Below, one piece after another: positions 45,030 to 53,781 of a stretch of DNA of 64,000 nt. Location: the NCBI GenBank assembly GCA_020436025.1, contig JAGQYP010000011.1:1-64000 (forward strand), written 5' to 3'. The translations under genes and the position numbers were made by a program. The stretch's first letter is position 1; each line of letters starts with the position of its first letter. The notes beneath the pieces are model-generated. The model was given only the letters and a program-made list of their open reading frames with translations, was not told the DNA's origin and ran no database searches. This DNA is from Crocinitomicaceae bacterium (GTDB taxonomy: Bacteria; Bacteroidota; Bacteroidia; Flavobacteriales_D; Crocinitomicaceae).

Positions 45030-45755
45030 ATGGCTATCAATAAAGAAAGTAACGGATATACTATCGGGTTCGCAATCGTACTCGTTGTAGTAGTTGGAAC
45101 GATCTTAGCCGCTGTATCGATGGGATTAAAACCTATCCAACAGAAGAATGCAGCTAAGAAAAAGAGAATGGACATTTTAGGAGCGATTAAAATTGAATCG
45201 ACTCGCCAGAATGTGGATGAAGTATTTAAGAAGCATATTGTAGATGGTTATATTATCGATTCTAAAGGAAAAAAGATTGAAGGTTTGAAGCTGGAAGATG
45301 CTGAAAAACTGGATATCCAAAAGCAATTCAGAAATTCTGGAATAGCACCTGCAGACCGTCAGTATCCATTATTCATTGCAGAAAAAGAAGGTCAGAAACT
45401 TTTTATCATTCCGATGGTTGGAAAAGGACTATGGGGACCTATTTGGGGATATATTGCTGTGAAAGAAAATATGATTGACATTCAAGCTGCAAAATTTGAT
45501 CACAAAACGGAAACTCCTGGTTTAGGTGCAGAGATAAAGGTGTACAAAGCGTTCCAGCAACAATTTGAAGACAATAAAAAGATCTGTGATGATAATGGTG
45601 AATTTGTAAAAATCACTGTTACTAAAGGAGCTGGTGCGTCTGGAAATGCTCACGCTGTAGATGGTATCACTGGAGGAACGATTACCTCTAAAGGGGTTGA
45701 GGAAATGATGGAGAGAACCCTGAAAGTTTATGTAAGTCATTTTCAAGCTAAATAA
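45030..45755 (+). CDS. nqrC: Na+-translocating NADH:quinone reductase subunit C
   Basis: A 241-aa subunit with one N-terminal membrane helix (about 8-30) and a periplasmic FMN-binding domain. The FMN-attachment motif is GITGGTITSKG, with Thr217 as the expected ester site; the usual S/T-G-A-T has Gly in place of Ala. Other features are KGLWGPIWGYIAV and KFDHKTETPGLGAEI, both typical. It begins 2 bases after the nqrB stop. Confidence 0.95.
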   Translation: MAINKESNGYTIGFAIVLVVVVGTILAAVSMGLKPIQQKNAAKKKRMDILGAIKIESTRQNVDEVFKKHIVDGYIIDSKGKKIEGLKLEDAEKLDIQKQFRNSGIAPADRQYPLFIAEKEGQKLFIIPMVGKGLWGPIWGYIAVKENMIDIQAAKFDHKTETPGLGAEIKVYKAFQQQFEDNKKICDDNGEFVKITVTKGAGASGNAHAVDGITGGTITSKGVEEMMERTLKVYVSHFQAK

Positions 45756-45766
45756 AACTAAGTATT

Positions 45767-46450
45767 ATGAGTGAAACTGTAAAAACAAAAGCTCCGAAAG
45801 AGCCCTTATTCTCTAAGAAGAATAGAAAGTTGGTTATTGATCCCCTTGAGGATAATAACCCAGTAACTGTGCAAGTACTTGGTATTTGTTCTGCACTGGC
45901 AATTACTGTGCAAGTAGAACAAGCACTTGTAATGACTGGATCTGTGTTATTCGTTTTAGCATTGGGTAACGTTGTGATCTCTTTAATGAGAAACTTAATT
46001 CCATCCAGAATCAGAATTATCGTTCAGTTGGTGGTTGTTGCCTCTTTGGTAATTATCGTAAACGAAGTATTGAAAGCATTCTTACCAGATATGGCAGAGA
46101 AACTATCTGTATTCGTAGGTTTGATCATTACAAACTGTATCATCATGGGGCGTTTTGAAGCATTTGCAATGGCTCAGAAACCTTGGCCATCTTTCCTTGA
46201 TGGAATTGGAAACACTCTTGGATATGGAATTGTATTGGTATTGGTTTCAATTGTAAGAGAATTATTCGGATCAGGTACATTGATGGGATTCCCTATTTTG
46301 GGAGACAAAGTTGAAGGAACAGGATTGTTTGCAACTGATTGGTATGCAAATAACAACTTGATGATCCTCCCTCCTATGGCTTTGATTACCGTTGGTATCA
46401 TTATCTGGGTTCAGAGATCAAGAAATAAAGCATTAATCGAAGACCACTAA
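45767..46450 (+). CDS. nqrD: Na+-translocating NADH:quinone reductase subunit D
   Basis: A 227-aa integral membrane subunit with about six helices. It shares the NqrD/RnfE signature: VQVLGICSALAITVQVEQAL, then VIISL-type helix 2 (NVVISLMRNLIPSRIRIIVQL), FVGLIITNCIIMGRFEAFAM and GNTLGYGIVL. The Cys residues at GICSALA and ITNCIIMGR are those that form the intramembrane iron site together with NqrE. The gap from nqrC is 11 bases. Confidence 0.95.
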   Translation: MSETVKTKAPKEPLFSKKNRKLVIDPLEDNNPVTVQVLGICSALAITVQVEQALVMTGSVLFVLALGNVVISLMRNLIPSRIRIIVQLVVVASLVIIVNEVLKAFLPDMAEKLSVFVGLIITNCIIMGRFEAFAMAQKPWPSFLDGIGNTLGYGIVLVLVSIVRELFGSGTLMGFPILGDKVEGTGLFATDWYANNNLMILPPMALITVGIIIWVQRSRNKALIEDH

Positions 46451-46462
46451 AAATAGGAAAAC

Positions 46463-47080
46463 ATGCAAGAATTAGTAAACATATTTGTAAAAGGTATTTT
46501 CATTGAAAATATGATCTTTGCATACTTCCTTGGTATGTGTTCATACCTGGCAGTATCGAAGACTGTAAAAACTGCAGTTGGTTTAGGAGCAGCGGTGATC
46601 TTCGTATTAGGAGTTACTGTTCCAGTAAACTATCTACTTGAGAATTATATTCTAAAAGAAGGAGCTTTGGCTTGGTTGAACCCTGAATGGGCGGATATCG
46701 ATCTTTCTTTCTTGTCTTTCATCATGTTCATCGCAGTAATTGCTTCGATGGTACAATTGGTTGAGATGATTGTTGAGAAATTTGCTCCTGCTCTTTATGG
46801 TGCCTTAGGAATTTTCCTTCCATTAATTGCTGTAAACTGTGCGATTTTAGGAGGTGCACTTTTCATGCAAGACAGACAATATTCAAGTATTGGAGAAGCA
46901 ACTTCATTTGGTTTAGGGTCTGGTGTGGGATGGTTTCTAGCTATTGTTGCTATTGCAGCCATCAGAGAAAAAATCAAATATTCTCATGTTCCAGCTCCTT
47001 TAAGAGGTTTAGGGATTACTTTTATCCTTACAGGATTGATGGGAATCGCGTTCATGAGTTTTATGGGAATAACATTATAA
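46463..47080 (+). CDS. nqrE: Na+-translocating NADH:quinone reductase subunit E
   Basis: A 205-aa integral membrane subunit paired with NqrD. Six helices are predicted. Signature parts: [39 protein letters not shown], and [18 protein letters not shown]. Two conserved Cys (GMCSYLA and AVNCAIL) provide the other half of the intramembrane iron site. It starts 12 bases after nqrD. Confidence 0.95.
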   Translation: MQELVNIFVKGIFIENMIFAYFLGMCSYLAVSKTVKTAVGLGAAVIFVLGVTVPVNYLLENYILKEGALAWLNPEWADIDLSFLSFIMFIAVIASMVQLVEMIVEKFAPALYGALGIFLPLIAVNCAILGGALFMQDRQYSSIGEATSFGLGSGVGWFLAIVAIAAIREKIKYSHVPAPLRGLGITFILTGLMGIAFMSFMGITL

Positions 47081-47093
47081 TAACTGAGAAGAT

Positions 47094-48389
47094 ATGGGAT
47101 TAACTATAGGAATAACAATAACAGTCTTTTTAATAGTGATTTTGCTCCTAGTAGCCTTGTTGCTATTTGTAAAGGCAAAGTTGTCTCCAGCAGGAAAGAT
47201 CAAAATTACGATCAACGGAGAAAAAACAATTGAAGTAGATGGTGGAGGAACTTTATTATCTACTCTTGGATCAAACGGAATCTTCTTGCCATCTGCATGT
47301 GGTGGAGGTGGAACATGTGTTCAATGTGAATGTCACGTTCATAAAGGAGGAGGAGAAATTCTTCCAACTGAAACACCACACTTCTCGAGAAAGGAAATTG
47401 CATCTGGTGTAAGATTAGGTTGCCAGGTGAAAGTAAAAGAAGACATGGAAATCGAAATTCCAGAAGAAGTTCTTGGTATTAAAGAATGGGAAGCTGAAGT
47501 GGTATCCAACTATAATGTGGCAACGTTCATCAAGGAATTTATTGTAGAAATTCCTGAAGACATGGATTACAAAGCAGGTGGGTATATTCAGATTAAAATC
47601 CCTTCGTGTACTGTGAATTATAAGGACATGGATATTGCTGCACATCCACAAGATCACCCAGGTCAACCTGATAAATTCAGAAAAGCTTGGGATAAATTTG
47701 GATTGTGGGATCTTGTTATGAAAAACAACGAAGAAGTTGTTAGAGCCTACTCCATGGCCTCTTACCCTGCTGAAGGAAGAAGAATCATGTTGAATGTTAG
47801 GGTTGCAACTCCACCATGGGATAGAAAAACGAATGGTTGGATGAAAGTAAATCCTGGTGTCGCTTCTTCATACATCTTTAACTTAAAAGTGGGTGATAAA
47901 GCAATTATTTCAGGACCTTACGGAGAATTCTTCATTAACGAGTCTGACGCTGAAATGCTTTACGTTGGTGGAGGAGCTGGAATGGCACCTATGAGATCTC
48001 ACCTGTATGAGCTTTTCAAAACAATGAAGACGGGTAGAAAAGTTACTTATTGGTACGGAGGTAGATCTAAAGAAGAACTATTCTACATCCACTATTTTAG
48101 AGATTTGGAAAAAGACTTCCCGAATTTTAAATTCTACATGGTACTTTCTGAGCCATTGCCAGAAGATAATTGGGTTGAGAAAAAAGATGTTAATGATCCA
48201 GATGGAGATGGATTCTTAGGATTTGTGCATCAAGCGGTAATTGATCAATACTTGAGTAAACACGATTCACCAGAAGATATTGAATTCTATTTCTGTGGAC
48301 CTCCACTTATGAACAAAGCAGTTGAGCAAATGTGCGAAGACTGGGGAGTTCCAAAAGAGAATGTCAGATTTGATGACTTTGGAGGATAA
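47094..48389 (+). CDS. nqrF: Na+-translocating NADH:quinone reductase subunit F
   Basis: The NADH-oxidising entry subunit, 431 aa. An N-terminal membrane anchor (about 5-27) is followed by a [2Fe-2S] ferredoxin domain with ligands Cys69, Cys75, Cys78 and Cys110, an FAD-binding domain (RAYSMASYP) and an NADH-binding domain (VGGGAGMAPMRSHL, FYFCGPPLMN). It ends NVRFDDFGG, as expected. A hairpin terminator follows the stop, closing the six-gene operon. Confidence 0.96.
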   Translation: MGLTIGITITVFLIVILLLVALLLFVKAKLSPAGKIKITINGEKTIEVDGGGTLLSTLGSNGIFLPSACGGGGTCVQCECHVHKGGGEILPTETPHFSRKEIASGVRLGCQVKVKEDMEIEIPEEVLGIKEWEAEVVSNYNVATFIKEFIVEIPEDMDYKAGGYIQIKIPSCTVNYKDMDIAAHPQDHPGQPDKFRKAWDKFGLWDLVMKNNEEVVRAYSMASYPAEGRRIMLNVRVATPPWDRKTNGWMKVNPGVASSYIFNLKVGDKAIISGPYGEFFINESDAEMLYVGGGAGMAPMRSHLYELFKTMKTGRKVTYWYGGRSKEELFYIHYFRDLEKDFPNFKFYMVLSEPLPEDNWVEKKDVNDPDGDGFLGFVHQAVIDQYLSKHDSPEDIEFYFCGPPLMNKAVEQMCEDWGVPKENVRFDDFGG

Positions 48390-48397
48390 TGAAATTA

Positions 48398-48424
48398 GGG
48401 TGGTCTTGGGATCACCCTTTTTTA
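48398..48424 (+). terminator. Terminator of the nqr operon
   Basis: GGGTGGTC pairs with GATCACCC (one G-T pair) around a 4-base loop, followed by seven T. It lies 9 bases past the nqrF stop, and the T run overlaps the stop of the convergent small secreted-protein gene. Confidence 0.9.
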
Positions 48425-48826
48425 TTGATGTATTTTAAAGAAAGTGACTTGTTCACCAGTGTGATCCACTAAATAAAGTACATCGTCCACCCTACTCCCT
48501 TTAAATTGAACTCCCTTCATTAGAAAAATAAATATCTGATTGCCTTCCAATTTGTACATGCCAGGGAAAACTCTCCCTTCCATTCTCTCGTCTGATTCGT
48601 ATTTTCTTAAGCATGTCTGACCGTCGTCATAAGAATTGATAAAGACGGCTTTCTGCTCATCGATTAACAAAATAAATGATTGTGGAGATCCGCTTCGGTT
48701 GGACTGTAAACCAAAGATTTCCGTATTTGTTTCTTTGCCAACCTTTATCGTTCCTTGCTGAGAAAAGACAAGATTTTGAAAAAATAGAATACAAACAATA
48801 GTAATTATCTCCTTATAGGCTCTCAA
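48422..48826 (-). CDS. Small secreted protein with GTIxVxKE motif, third paralog
   Basis: A 134-aa protein with a signal peptide ending near FSQ, then QGTIKVGKE. The start is TTG inside a TTGA overlap with the preceding gene's stop; no ATG lies in the signal. The mature part looks beta-rich (FILLIDEQKAVFINS, QIFIFLMKGVQFKG) and ends VTFFKIHQ. The N-terminal GTI-V-KE is shared with the two genes upstream, but the rest is strongly diverged. It is the last gene of the ECF sigma operon. The function is unknown; a periplasmic or secreted site is likely. Confidence 0.75.
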   Translation of the reverse strand: MRAYKEIITIVCILFFQNLVFSQQGTIKVGKETNTEIFGLQSNRSGSPQSFILLIDEQKAVFINSYDDGQTCLRKYESDERMEGRVFPGMYKLEGNQIFIFLMKGVQFKGSRVDDVLYLVDHTGEQVTFFKIHQ

Positions 48827-49239
48827 TTTATCTTGGTAAATATATATTCCTTATTATCTACATTTTGTCCTTTTCGATGGACCTTCAATCTATTACTTTC
48901 AAGAAACATGCCATCTAATATGATATCGTCTTCAATAGATTGGGCAACTTTTATGCGAACATGAAATAGACTGTCTTTAATTTCAGCCTTCCCTTGTGGT
49001 AAATTTGAATCTCTTGCCATTCTATCGAACCAATACATCATATATTCTGGACCTTCAGAATTATTCGCAATCATCACCATGGAATCTTTAAAAATTCTGA
49101 TATAGGTTTTACTCCCAGAATTTGTCTTGTAAACATAAAGCCCTGAAATGGTTTCTTTTTCGACTGTGATGGTTCCTTTTTTATCTTGACCAAATGCCAT
49201 TGAGAACCATAACATCGCAACTAGCAATCTAATCTTCAT
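48823..49239 (-). CDS. Small secreted protein with GTIxVxKE motif, second paralog
   Basis: A 138-aa protein with signal peptide MKIRLLVAMLWFSMAFGQ and mature start KKGTITVEKE. Beta-like segments follow (KTYIRIFKDSMVMIAN; DSLFHVRIKVAQSI) and the C-terminus is DNKEYIFTKIN. It resembles its neighbours in size, signal, GTI-V-KE start and overall strand pattern. The ATG overlaps the end of the preceding gene by 11 bases, and its own stop overlaps the TTG of the following gene. Confidence 0.78.
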   Translation of the reverse strand: MKIRLLVAMLWFSMAFGQDKKGTITVEKETISGLYVYKTNSGSKTYIRIFKDSMVMIANNSEGPEYMMYWFDRMARDSNLPQGKAEIKDSLFHVRIKVAQSIEDDIILDGMFLESNRLKVHRKGQNVDNKEYIFTKIN

Positions 49240-49621
49240 CTTTGATTTTAAACATCATTGGGGTCACTTTCACCTTAACTCCTTTGCTTTCCACCATGAT
49301 GTCTTGGAAGTATACCATGGTTCCGACAGGAGCATTCATTACAAGTTTGCAATGATCATCAGTTAATTTATTTCCTTTGATGGCTATTTCTACTTCCTGA
49401 CTTTTTTCATCAAGAAAGTACAGAACAAAAGACACAACTTTAGAATCGTGTCCAATCGTTATTCCTTTAGAATCACATAAATAATATCTGGAGATCTCCC
49501 CTCCTGCCTTCCCAGTAATTCTGGGTAAAAAATCTTCTTCTTTTTCAACCGAAATGGTTCCATGTTGGGCAAAAACACCCCATGTCAACACACATAATAT
49601 GAAAGTTAAAATTAGCTTCAA
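49229..49621 (-). CDS. Small secreted protein with GTIxVxKE motif, first paralog
   Basis: A 130-aa protein with signal peptide (MKLILTFILCVLTWGVFAQ) and mature start HGTISVEKE. The C-terminal half (GNKLTDDHCKLV, PVGTMVYFQDIMVES, VTPMMFKI) looks like the Ig-like C-terminal domain of GldM, where a similar -Y-F-D-I- strand and a final P-F-I- strand occur; this is a pattern impression. The start is TTG, in a TTGA overlap with the membrane-protein gene. It heads the three-gene secreted group. Confidence 0.75.
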   Translation of the reverse strand: MKLILTFILCVLTWGVFAQHGTISVEKEEDFLPRITGKAGGEISRYYLCDSKGITIGHDSKVVSFVLYFLDEKSQEVEIAIKGNKLTDDHCKLVMNAPVGTMVYFQDIMVESKGVKVKVTPMMFKIKDED

Positions 49622-51306
49622 GATTCTATCGCATAGGAACGAGTCATTTCTTTAAATTCTGCAACACTATTAAATTTCGGAATTTTCTTCATTACAAAGG
49701 TGTGTTCTCCGGATTTTTTATCAATTTTTTGAAATTCATCATTCCCACAAGCATAGATTTCACCCTTTTCATCAATCATCCAAATTCTATTTTCATGATT
49801 TGGGTTGAATCGAAATTCATTCAATTCACTGCTAGAATAAGCAAAAAGGGAATTCTTTTTATCTGTAATAAGATTGACATTGAACAAGTTTCGAATGGGA
49901 CTACCATCTTCTCTACTAAATCTAGCGAGTACTTTATCACCTGCTGGGTATTTCACTTTTCGATCGCAGTTGAATACTCCAAATGATTCAGTATTGAAAA
50001 CCCGAATTACTTCTTCATTTGTTTTGGAGATCTTTATTCCACTAGTGTTTTGAATTTTATTGTTGTTTTGATTGTGCTTGAAATCCATTTGTTTCGAATA
50101 AGCCACCGCCATTTCCCATTTTTTCTTGTTGATTTCGTATTCCTTCTCAAAATCATTTAACTCTTTAACTTTTTCTGATTTCTTCTTCTCATAAACACTG
50201 AATTTCGAATCAAAATCAGATTTAGCTTTTTCATAATCAGCACCTTTGAGAGCTGGGTAAACTATGTACTTTTCCTTGTGTTCCCCTTTGATTAAGACAA
50301 CTTGGTATTTATCCCCATGTTTTTGAAGCTTCAAATCTTCCCATGTTTTATTGTAAACTTCATCTGTAAATCCTTTGTTTTCATCTCCTACTTCAAAAAT
50401 GACATTTCTTAATTGAGCTAATTCTGGAAACTGGGTTTTATTTGCATTGATATTGAAGCTATATTTCGATTCATCCAGTTTTCTAGGTTCCAAGGGTTTC
50501 GTTTTATCAATAGTAACTATTTCCGCTTTGGTCTCTTGAATTTTCTGATTTAGAACCTTTGATTTTTGCTCGTATACCTCAGGTTTCTCAAGTGATTCTT
50601 CATTTATTTGATCTCCTTTTAATGGTTGAATATAATCCCATCGGTTTGCATTCTCATTGAGCGCATACAAATTGAAATCTTCATCACTATTGATCGTTCT
50701 CAACTGAATCTCCATTGCGTTTTCCGATTTTGAAAGCTGATTACCTTGATGGAAACCTCTTATTTCAATCATTCCAGCTGTTTCCAAGGAATATTTAGTT
50801 CCTGAGGAATCATAATGCATCGGAATACCAGATAAGAAAACATCTTCTTTATCGTAAAATTCTCGGATTTGAATTTCAATCTCTTCTGTAATCAATTGTC
50901 CGTTTTCATCTGAAAAAGAATTAGCTGGAATCGTGATCACTGAACCTGAGCTGGTATTCAGCTTATTCTCTTGTTTTGGATCAATTTTGAAGATTTGATA
51001 TTGTTGAACGTCTCCCTCTTTGGGTGGTTTGATACAAGGTGTATCTGCTGGGAGTTCCGATGAATTATTGGCAGTTAAGGGTTTTTCTTTCGCTTCTTTT
51101 TCCTCATTAGAATTAATCGAGGTGAACGTAAAGACAGTAACAGCAGCAACGGTTGCGAGTCCCACGGTGCCCCAAAACCATCCTTTCTGGAAGAATGATT
51201 TGGGTGTGACGTGGTAATTTTTAAGTACTTGGTCAAAATTTTGTTTGGCCTTAATCTCTTCCGACGAAACTTTTGGTCGGTCTAGATTAACGTTAAATTT
51301 TTCCAT
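49618..51306 (-). CDS. Single-pass membrane protein with large periplasmic domain, paired with ECF sigma
   Basis: A 562-aa protein: cytosolic residues 1-42, one membrane helix at about 43-63 (WFWGTVGLATVAAVTVFTFT) and a long periplasmic part. Residues about 115-240 have a domain common in Bacteroidota surface proteins (SVITIPANSFSDENGQLITEE, FLSGIPMHYD, LETAGMIEIRG). A Lys/Glu-rich coiled-coil-like region spans about 370-420. The start overlaps the sigma gene by 14 bases. Context and topology suggest an anti-sigma or signal-transmitting partner, but the N-terminus has no zinc-type (HxxxCxxC) anti-sigma motif, so its action is an inference. Confidence 0.78.
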   Translation of the reverse strand: MEKFNVNLDRPKVSSEEIKAKQNFDQVLKNYHVTPKSFFQKGWFWGTVGLATVAAVTVFTFTSINSNEEKEAKEKPLTANNSSELPADTPCIKPPKEGDVQQYQIFKIDPKQENKLNTSSGSVITIPANSFSDENGQLITEEIEIQIREFYDKEDVFLSGIPMHYDSSGTKYSLETAGMIEIRGFHQGNQLSKSENAMEIQLRTINSDEDFNLYALNENANRWDYIQPLKGDQINEESLEKPEVYEQKSKVLNQKIQETKAEIVTIDKTKPLEPRKLDESKYSFNINANKTQFPELAQLRNVIFEVGDENKGFTDEVYNKTWEDLKLQKHGDKYQVVLIKGEHKEKYIVYPALKGADYEKAKSDFDSKFSVYEKKKSEKVKELNDFEKEYEINKKKWEMAVAYSKQMDFKHNQNNNKIQNTSGIKISKTNEEVIRVFNTESFGVFNCDRKVKYPAGDKVLARFSREDGSPIRNLFNVNLITDKKNSLFAYSSSELNEFRFNPNHENRIWMIDEKGEIYACGNDEFQKIDKKSGEHTFVMKKIPKFNSVAEFKEMTRSYAIES

Positions 51307-51895
51307 GGCCTATGTAGTTATTTTCTTTTTTATTATAGATTTTTCTTAATTTTTCTACAATTCGATAGGACTTTACTTTTGCATTATTCTCAGTGATATC
51401 AAGTATTTCACCGATTTCTTTGAAGGAGCGTTTTTCAAAAAATCTCATTTCGAGCATTTGAATATCTTCCTCACTCATTTCGCCGATACTATCCAGCAAA
51501 ATCTGTTTCTTGAATTCAGCATCATCCTTTTCTTCGAATTCTTCCACCAAATCATTTAGATGGAACGTTTCAAGATTCACGGTCCTTCTGGACTTATTAT
51601 CTCTAAACGATTGATACAATTCACTTTTTGCGATACGGTACAACCAGGACGCAAACGGTACACCTCTGTATTCATATTTTTCAATATTTTTAATTGCTTT
51701 TAGGAATACTTGACTCGTTAAATCGAACGCAAGTTCCTTATCATCCATCCGCTGATAGATGTAGCGAAATATCTGTTCGTGATATTTCCGGTACAACGGT
51801 TCAAATCGCTCGGGGTTTTTCTTGGTTTCCTCAATCCAGACTAACTCCTGTTGCAATTTGTCATTCGTTTGGTGATAAATTGGGTTTATCGCCAT
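51293..51895 (-). CDS. ECF RNA polymerase sigma factor
   Basis: A 200-aa group IV sigma factor. Region 2 covers about 32-95 (FEPLYRKYHEQIFRYIY, DLTSQVFLKAIKNI, PFASWLYRIAKSEL) and region 4 about 135-190 (MSEEDIQMLEMRFFEKRSFKEIGEILDI). It belongs to the Bacteroidota-type ECFs that sit before a membrane partner gene. It overlaps that gene by 14 bases and heads a five-gene operon with three small secreted proteins, which are candidate effectors or ligands. The gap upstream (371 bases) has no clear -7 TAnnTTTG for this strand, so an autogenous ECF promoter is possible. Confidence 0.93.
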   Translation of the reverse strand: MAINPIYHQTNDKLQQELVWIEETKKNPERFEPLYRKYHEQIFRYIYQRMDDKELAFDLTSQVFLKAIKNIEKYEYRGVPFASWLYRIAKSELYQSFRDNKSRRTVNLETFHLNDLVEEFEEKDDAEFKKQILLDSIGEMSEEDIQMLEMRFFEKRSFKEIGEILDITENNAKVKSYRIVEKLRKIYNKKENNYIGHGKI

Positions 51896-52266
51896 AATCT
51901 GTTCTGGTTTTGTTTTAAAAATTTCTTGGTTTCCTCGTTTTCTATTCAGTATAATTCACCATAAAAAAAAAGATACAACTATTCCTGAAAAAAAATTGAG
52001 ATTCTCTCTTCACATACTATCCCCTGCCTGAAACTGCAGAAAACACAGACTATAATAAAATAAGAAAAATTGATTATAAATAAATCACACTACATCTTCA
52101 TAACGTCAAATATCGAACCATATTGCCTGATTACCAGAGTTAAAAATTTGTTAACGTGACATGAACCCTAGCAAAATAAAGTACTTCAAGCCATCAATTC
52201 CTTCCAAAAATTGTAAGTTTTTTACTAAATTCGCGACGTTATTAATCGAAAACAAACTAGAATCAT
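51896..52266. other. Intergenic region between divergent sigma and thiolase genes
   Basis: This 371-base AT-rich gap should hold promoters for both directions. I see an inverted repeat GTTAA-AAATTTG-TTAAC at 52139-52155, a possible operator. A TAAATTCG at 52226-52233, on the thiolase side, is one mismatch from TAnnTTTG. No gene, tRNA, terminator or riboswitch is recognised. Confidence 0.5.
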
Positions 52267-53442
52267 ATGAAAGAAGTATTTATCGTATCTGCGGTAAGAA
52301 CTCCTATTGGGAGTTTTGGCGGATCATTGGCTTCTGTTCCAGCACCAAAGTTAGGAGCAGCAGCAATCAAAGGAGCATTAGATAAAGCTGGTATTAATCC
52401 TAACGACATTGATGAAGTATTCATGGGAAATGTACTTCAAGCGAATTTAGGTCAGGCTCCTGCAAGACAAGCCGCAATTTTCGCAGGTATTACCAATGAA
52501 GTTCCATGTACGACTATCAATAAAGTATGTGCATCGGGAATGAAGTCGATCGCATTAGGAGCTCAAACAATTATTGCAGGAGACAATGATCTTGTAGTCG
52601 TTGGTGGAATGGAAAACATGAGTTCAGTTCCACATTATTACGATGCTAGAAATGCAGTGAAATTGGGTGATGTAAAGATGTTTGACGGAATGGTAAAAGA
52701 TGGTCTTACAGACGTATACAACCAAGTTCATATGGGAGTTTGTGCTGAAAAATGCGCAACAGAACACAATATTTCAAGAGAGGATCAAGATAATTTTGCA
52801 ATTGAATCGTACAAAAGATCTGCAACAGCATGGGAAGCTGGGAAATTTGATTCTGAAATCGTTCCTGTAGAAGTGCCACAAAGAAAAGGAGATCCAATCA
52901 TTGTAAACAAAGATGAAGAGTTTACGAATGTAAAAATGGACAAGATTCCTGCTTTGAGACCTGTTTTCGCTAAAGAAGGAACGGTTACAGCGGCAAATGC
53001 ATCTACATTGAATGACGGAGCTTCTGCATTAATTTTGGCAAGTAAAGAAGCCGTTGAAAAGCACGGGCTTAAGCCGATCGCAAAAGTTGTCTCATACGCA
53101 GATGCAGCGCAAGACCCAGAATGGTTTACTACTGCACCAGCAAAAGCGATTCCAAAGGCATTGAAAAAAGCGAATTTAAATGTTTCAGATATTGATTTCT
53201 GGGAATTGAATCAAGCATTTGCAGTAGTTGGAATTGCCAATACAAAATTATTAGAATTGGATCCTGCAAAAGTTGACGTGAATGGTGGAGCTGTTTCATT
53301 AGGACACCCACTTGGAAACTCTGGTTCTAGAATCATTGTTACTTTAATCAATGTATTGAAGCAAAACGGTGGAAAGCTTGGAGCTGCTGGTATTTGTAAC
53401 GGTGGTGGCGGAGCTTCTGCTATGGTAATTGAGAATATTTAG
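52267..53442 (+). CDS. Acetyl-CoA C-acetyltransferase (thiolase)
   Basis: A 391-aa thiolase that condenses two acetyl-CoA or cleaves acetoacetyl-CoA, with the full active site: nucleophile Cys88 (KVCASGMKS), His347 in LGHPLGNSG and Cys377 in ICNGGGGAS. The CoA-binding SAVRTPIGSFGGSL N-terminus is intact. The length and motifs fit the biosynthetic/degradative AtoB group rather than the longer FadA. It stands alone, with a strong hairpin terminator 60 bases after its stop. Confidence 0.94.
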   Translation: MKEVFIVSAVRTPIGSFGGSLASVPAPKLGAAAIKGALDKAGINPNDIDEVFMGNVLQANLGQAPARQAAIFAGITNEVPCTTINKVCASGMKSIALGAQTIIAGDNDLVVVGGMENMSSVPHYYDARNAVKLGDVKMFDGMVKDGLTDVYNQVHMGVCAEKCATEHNISREDQDNFAIESYKRSATAWEAGKFDSEIVPVEVPQRKGDPIIVNKDEEFTNVKMDKIPALRPVFAKEGTVTAANASTLNDGASALILASKEAVEKHGLKPIAKVVSYADAAQDPEWFTTAPAKAIPKALKKANLNVSDIDFWELNQAFAVVGIANTKLLELDPAKVDVNGGAVSLGHPLGNSGSRIIVTLINVLKQNGGKLGAAGICNGGGGASAMVIENI

Positions 53443-53781
53443 TTAGACTTCTGGATTTCTAGACGCAGGATTTCTGGAATTTTGACTTGGAAATTATGGT
53501 AAACCCTCGAATTTTTCGGGGGTTTTCTTTTTGGACTGTTCGATTTTTCGACTTTTAGACCTTTCGACTTACTACTTACCACTTAATCCTTACCCCTAAA
53601 ACTGCCAAACCCCCGGAAAAACCAGGGGTCGGCAAATACACTCTATTCGCGATCTAACAGCAACGAACAAGTGCATTTAGATCAAATCAATATCTATGCC
53701 AATTTGTTAATTTTTTGTTAATGGGAACTAAGAGTCTGTTTTGGACGATATCCAAACTCAGCAATTCTGAAAGAAATTCAA
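53443..53781. other. Intergenic region with two hairpins and GACTT-rich spacer
   Basis: The gap between the convergent thiolase and ribBA genes holds the thiolase terminator (53502-53532), a GACTT/TTCGA-rich low-complexity stretch (about 53535-53590) and a second hairpin at 53603-53634 (TGCC...CCCCGG, AAAAA loop, CCaGGGG...GGCA) that may serve ribBA. No gene is seen. Confidence 0.6.
53502..53532 (+). terminator. Terminator of the thiolase gene
   Basis: AACCCTCGAA pairs with TTCGGGGGTT (one G-T pair) around a 3-base loop, followed by TTCTTTTT. It lies 60 bases past the thiolase stop. Confidence 0.85.

Noticed and set aside
53603..53634. Firm call of a ribBA terminator
   Set aside because: The hairpin is strong but no T tract follows in the ribBA direction, so it is noted only within the intergenic entry.
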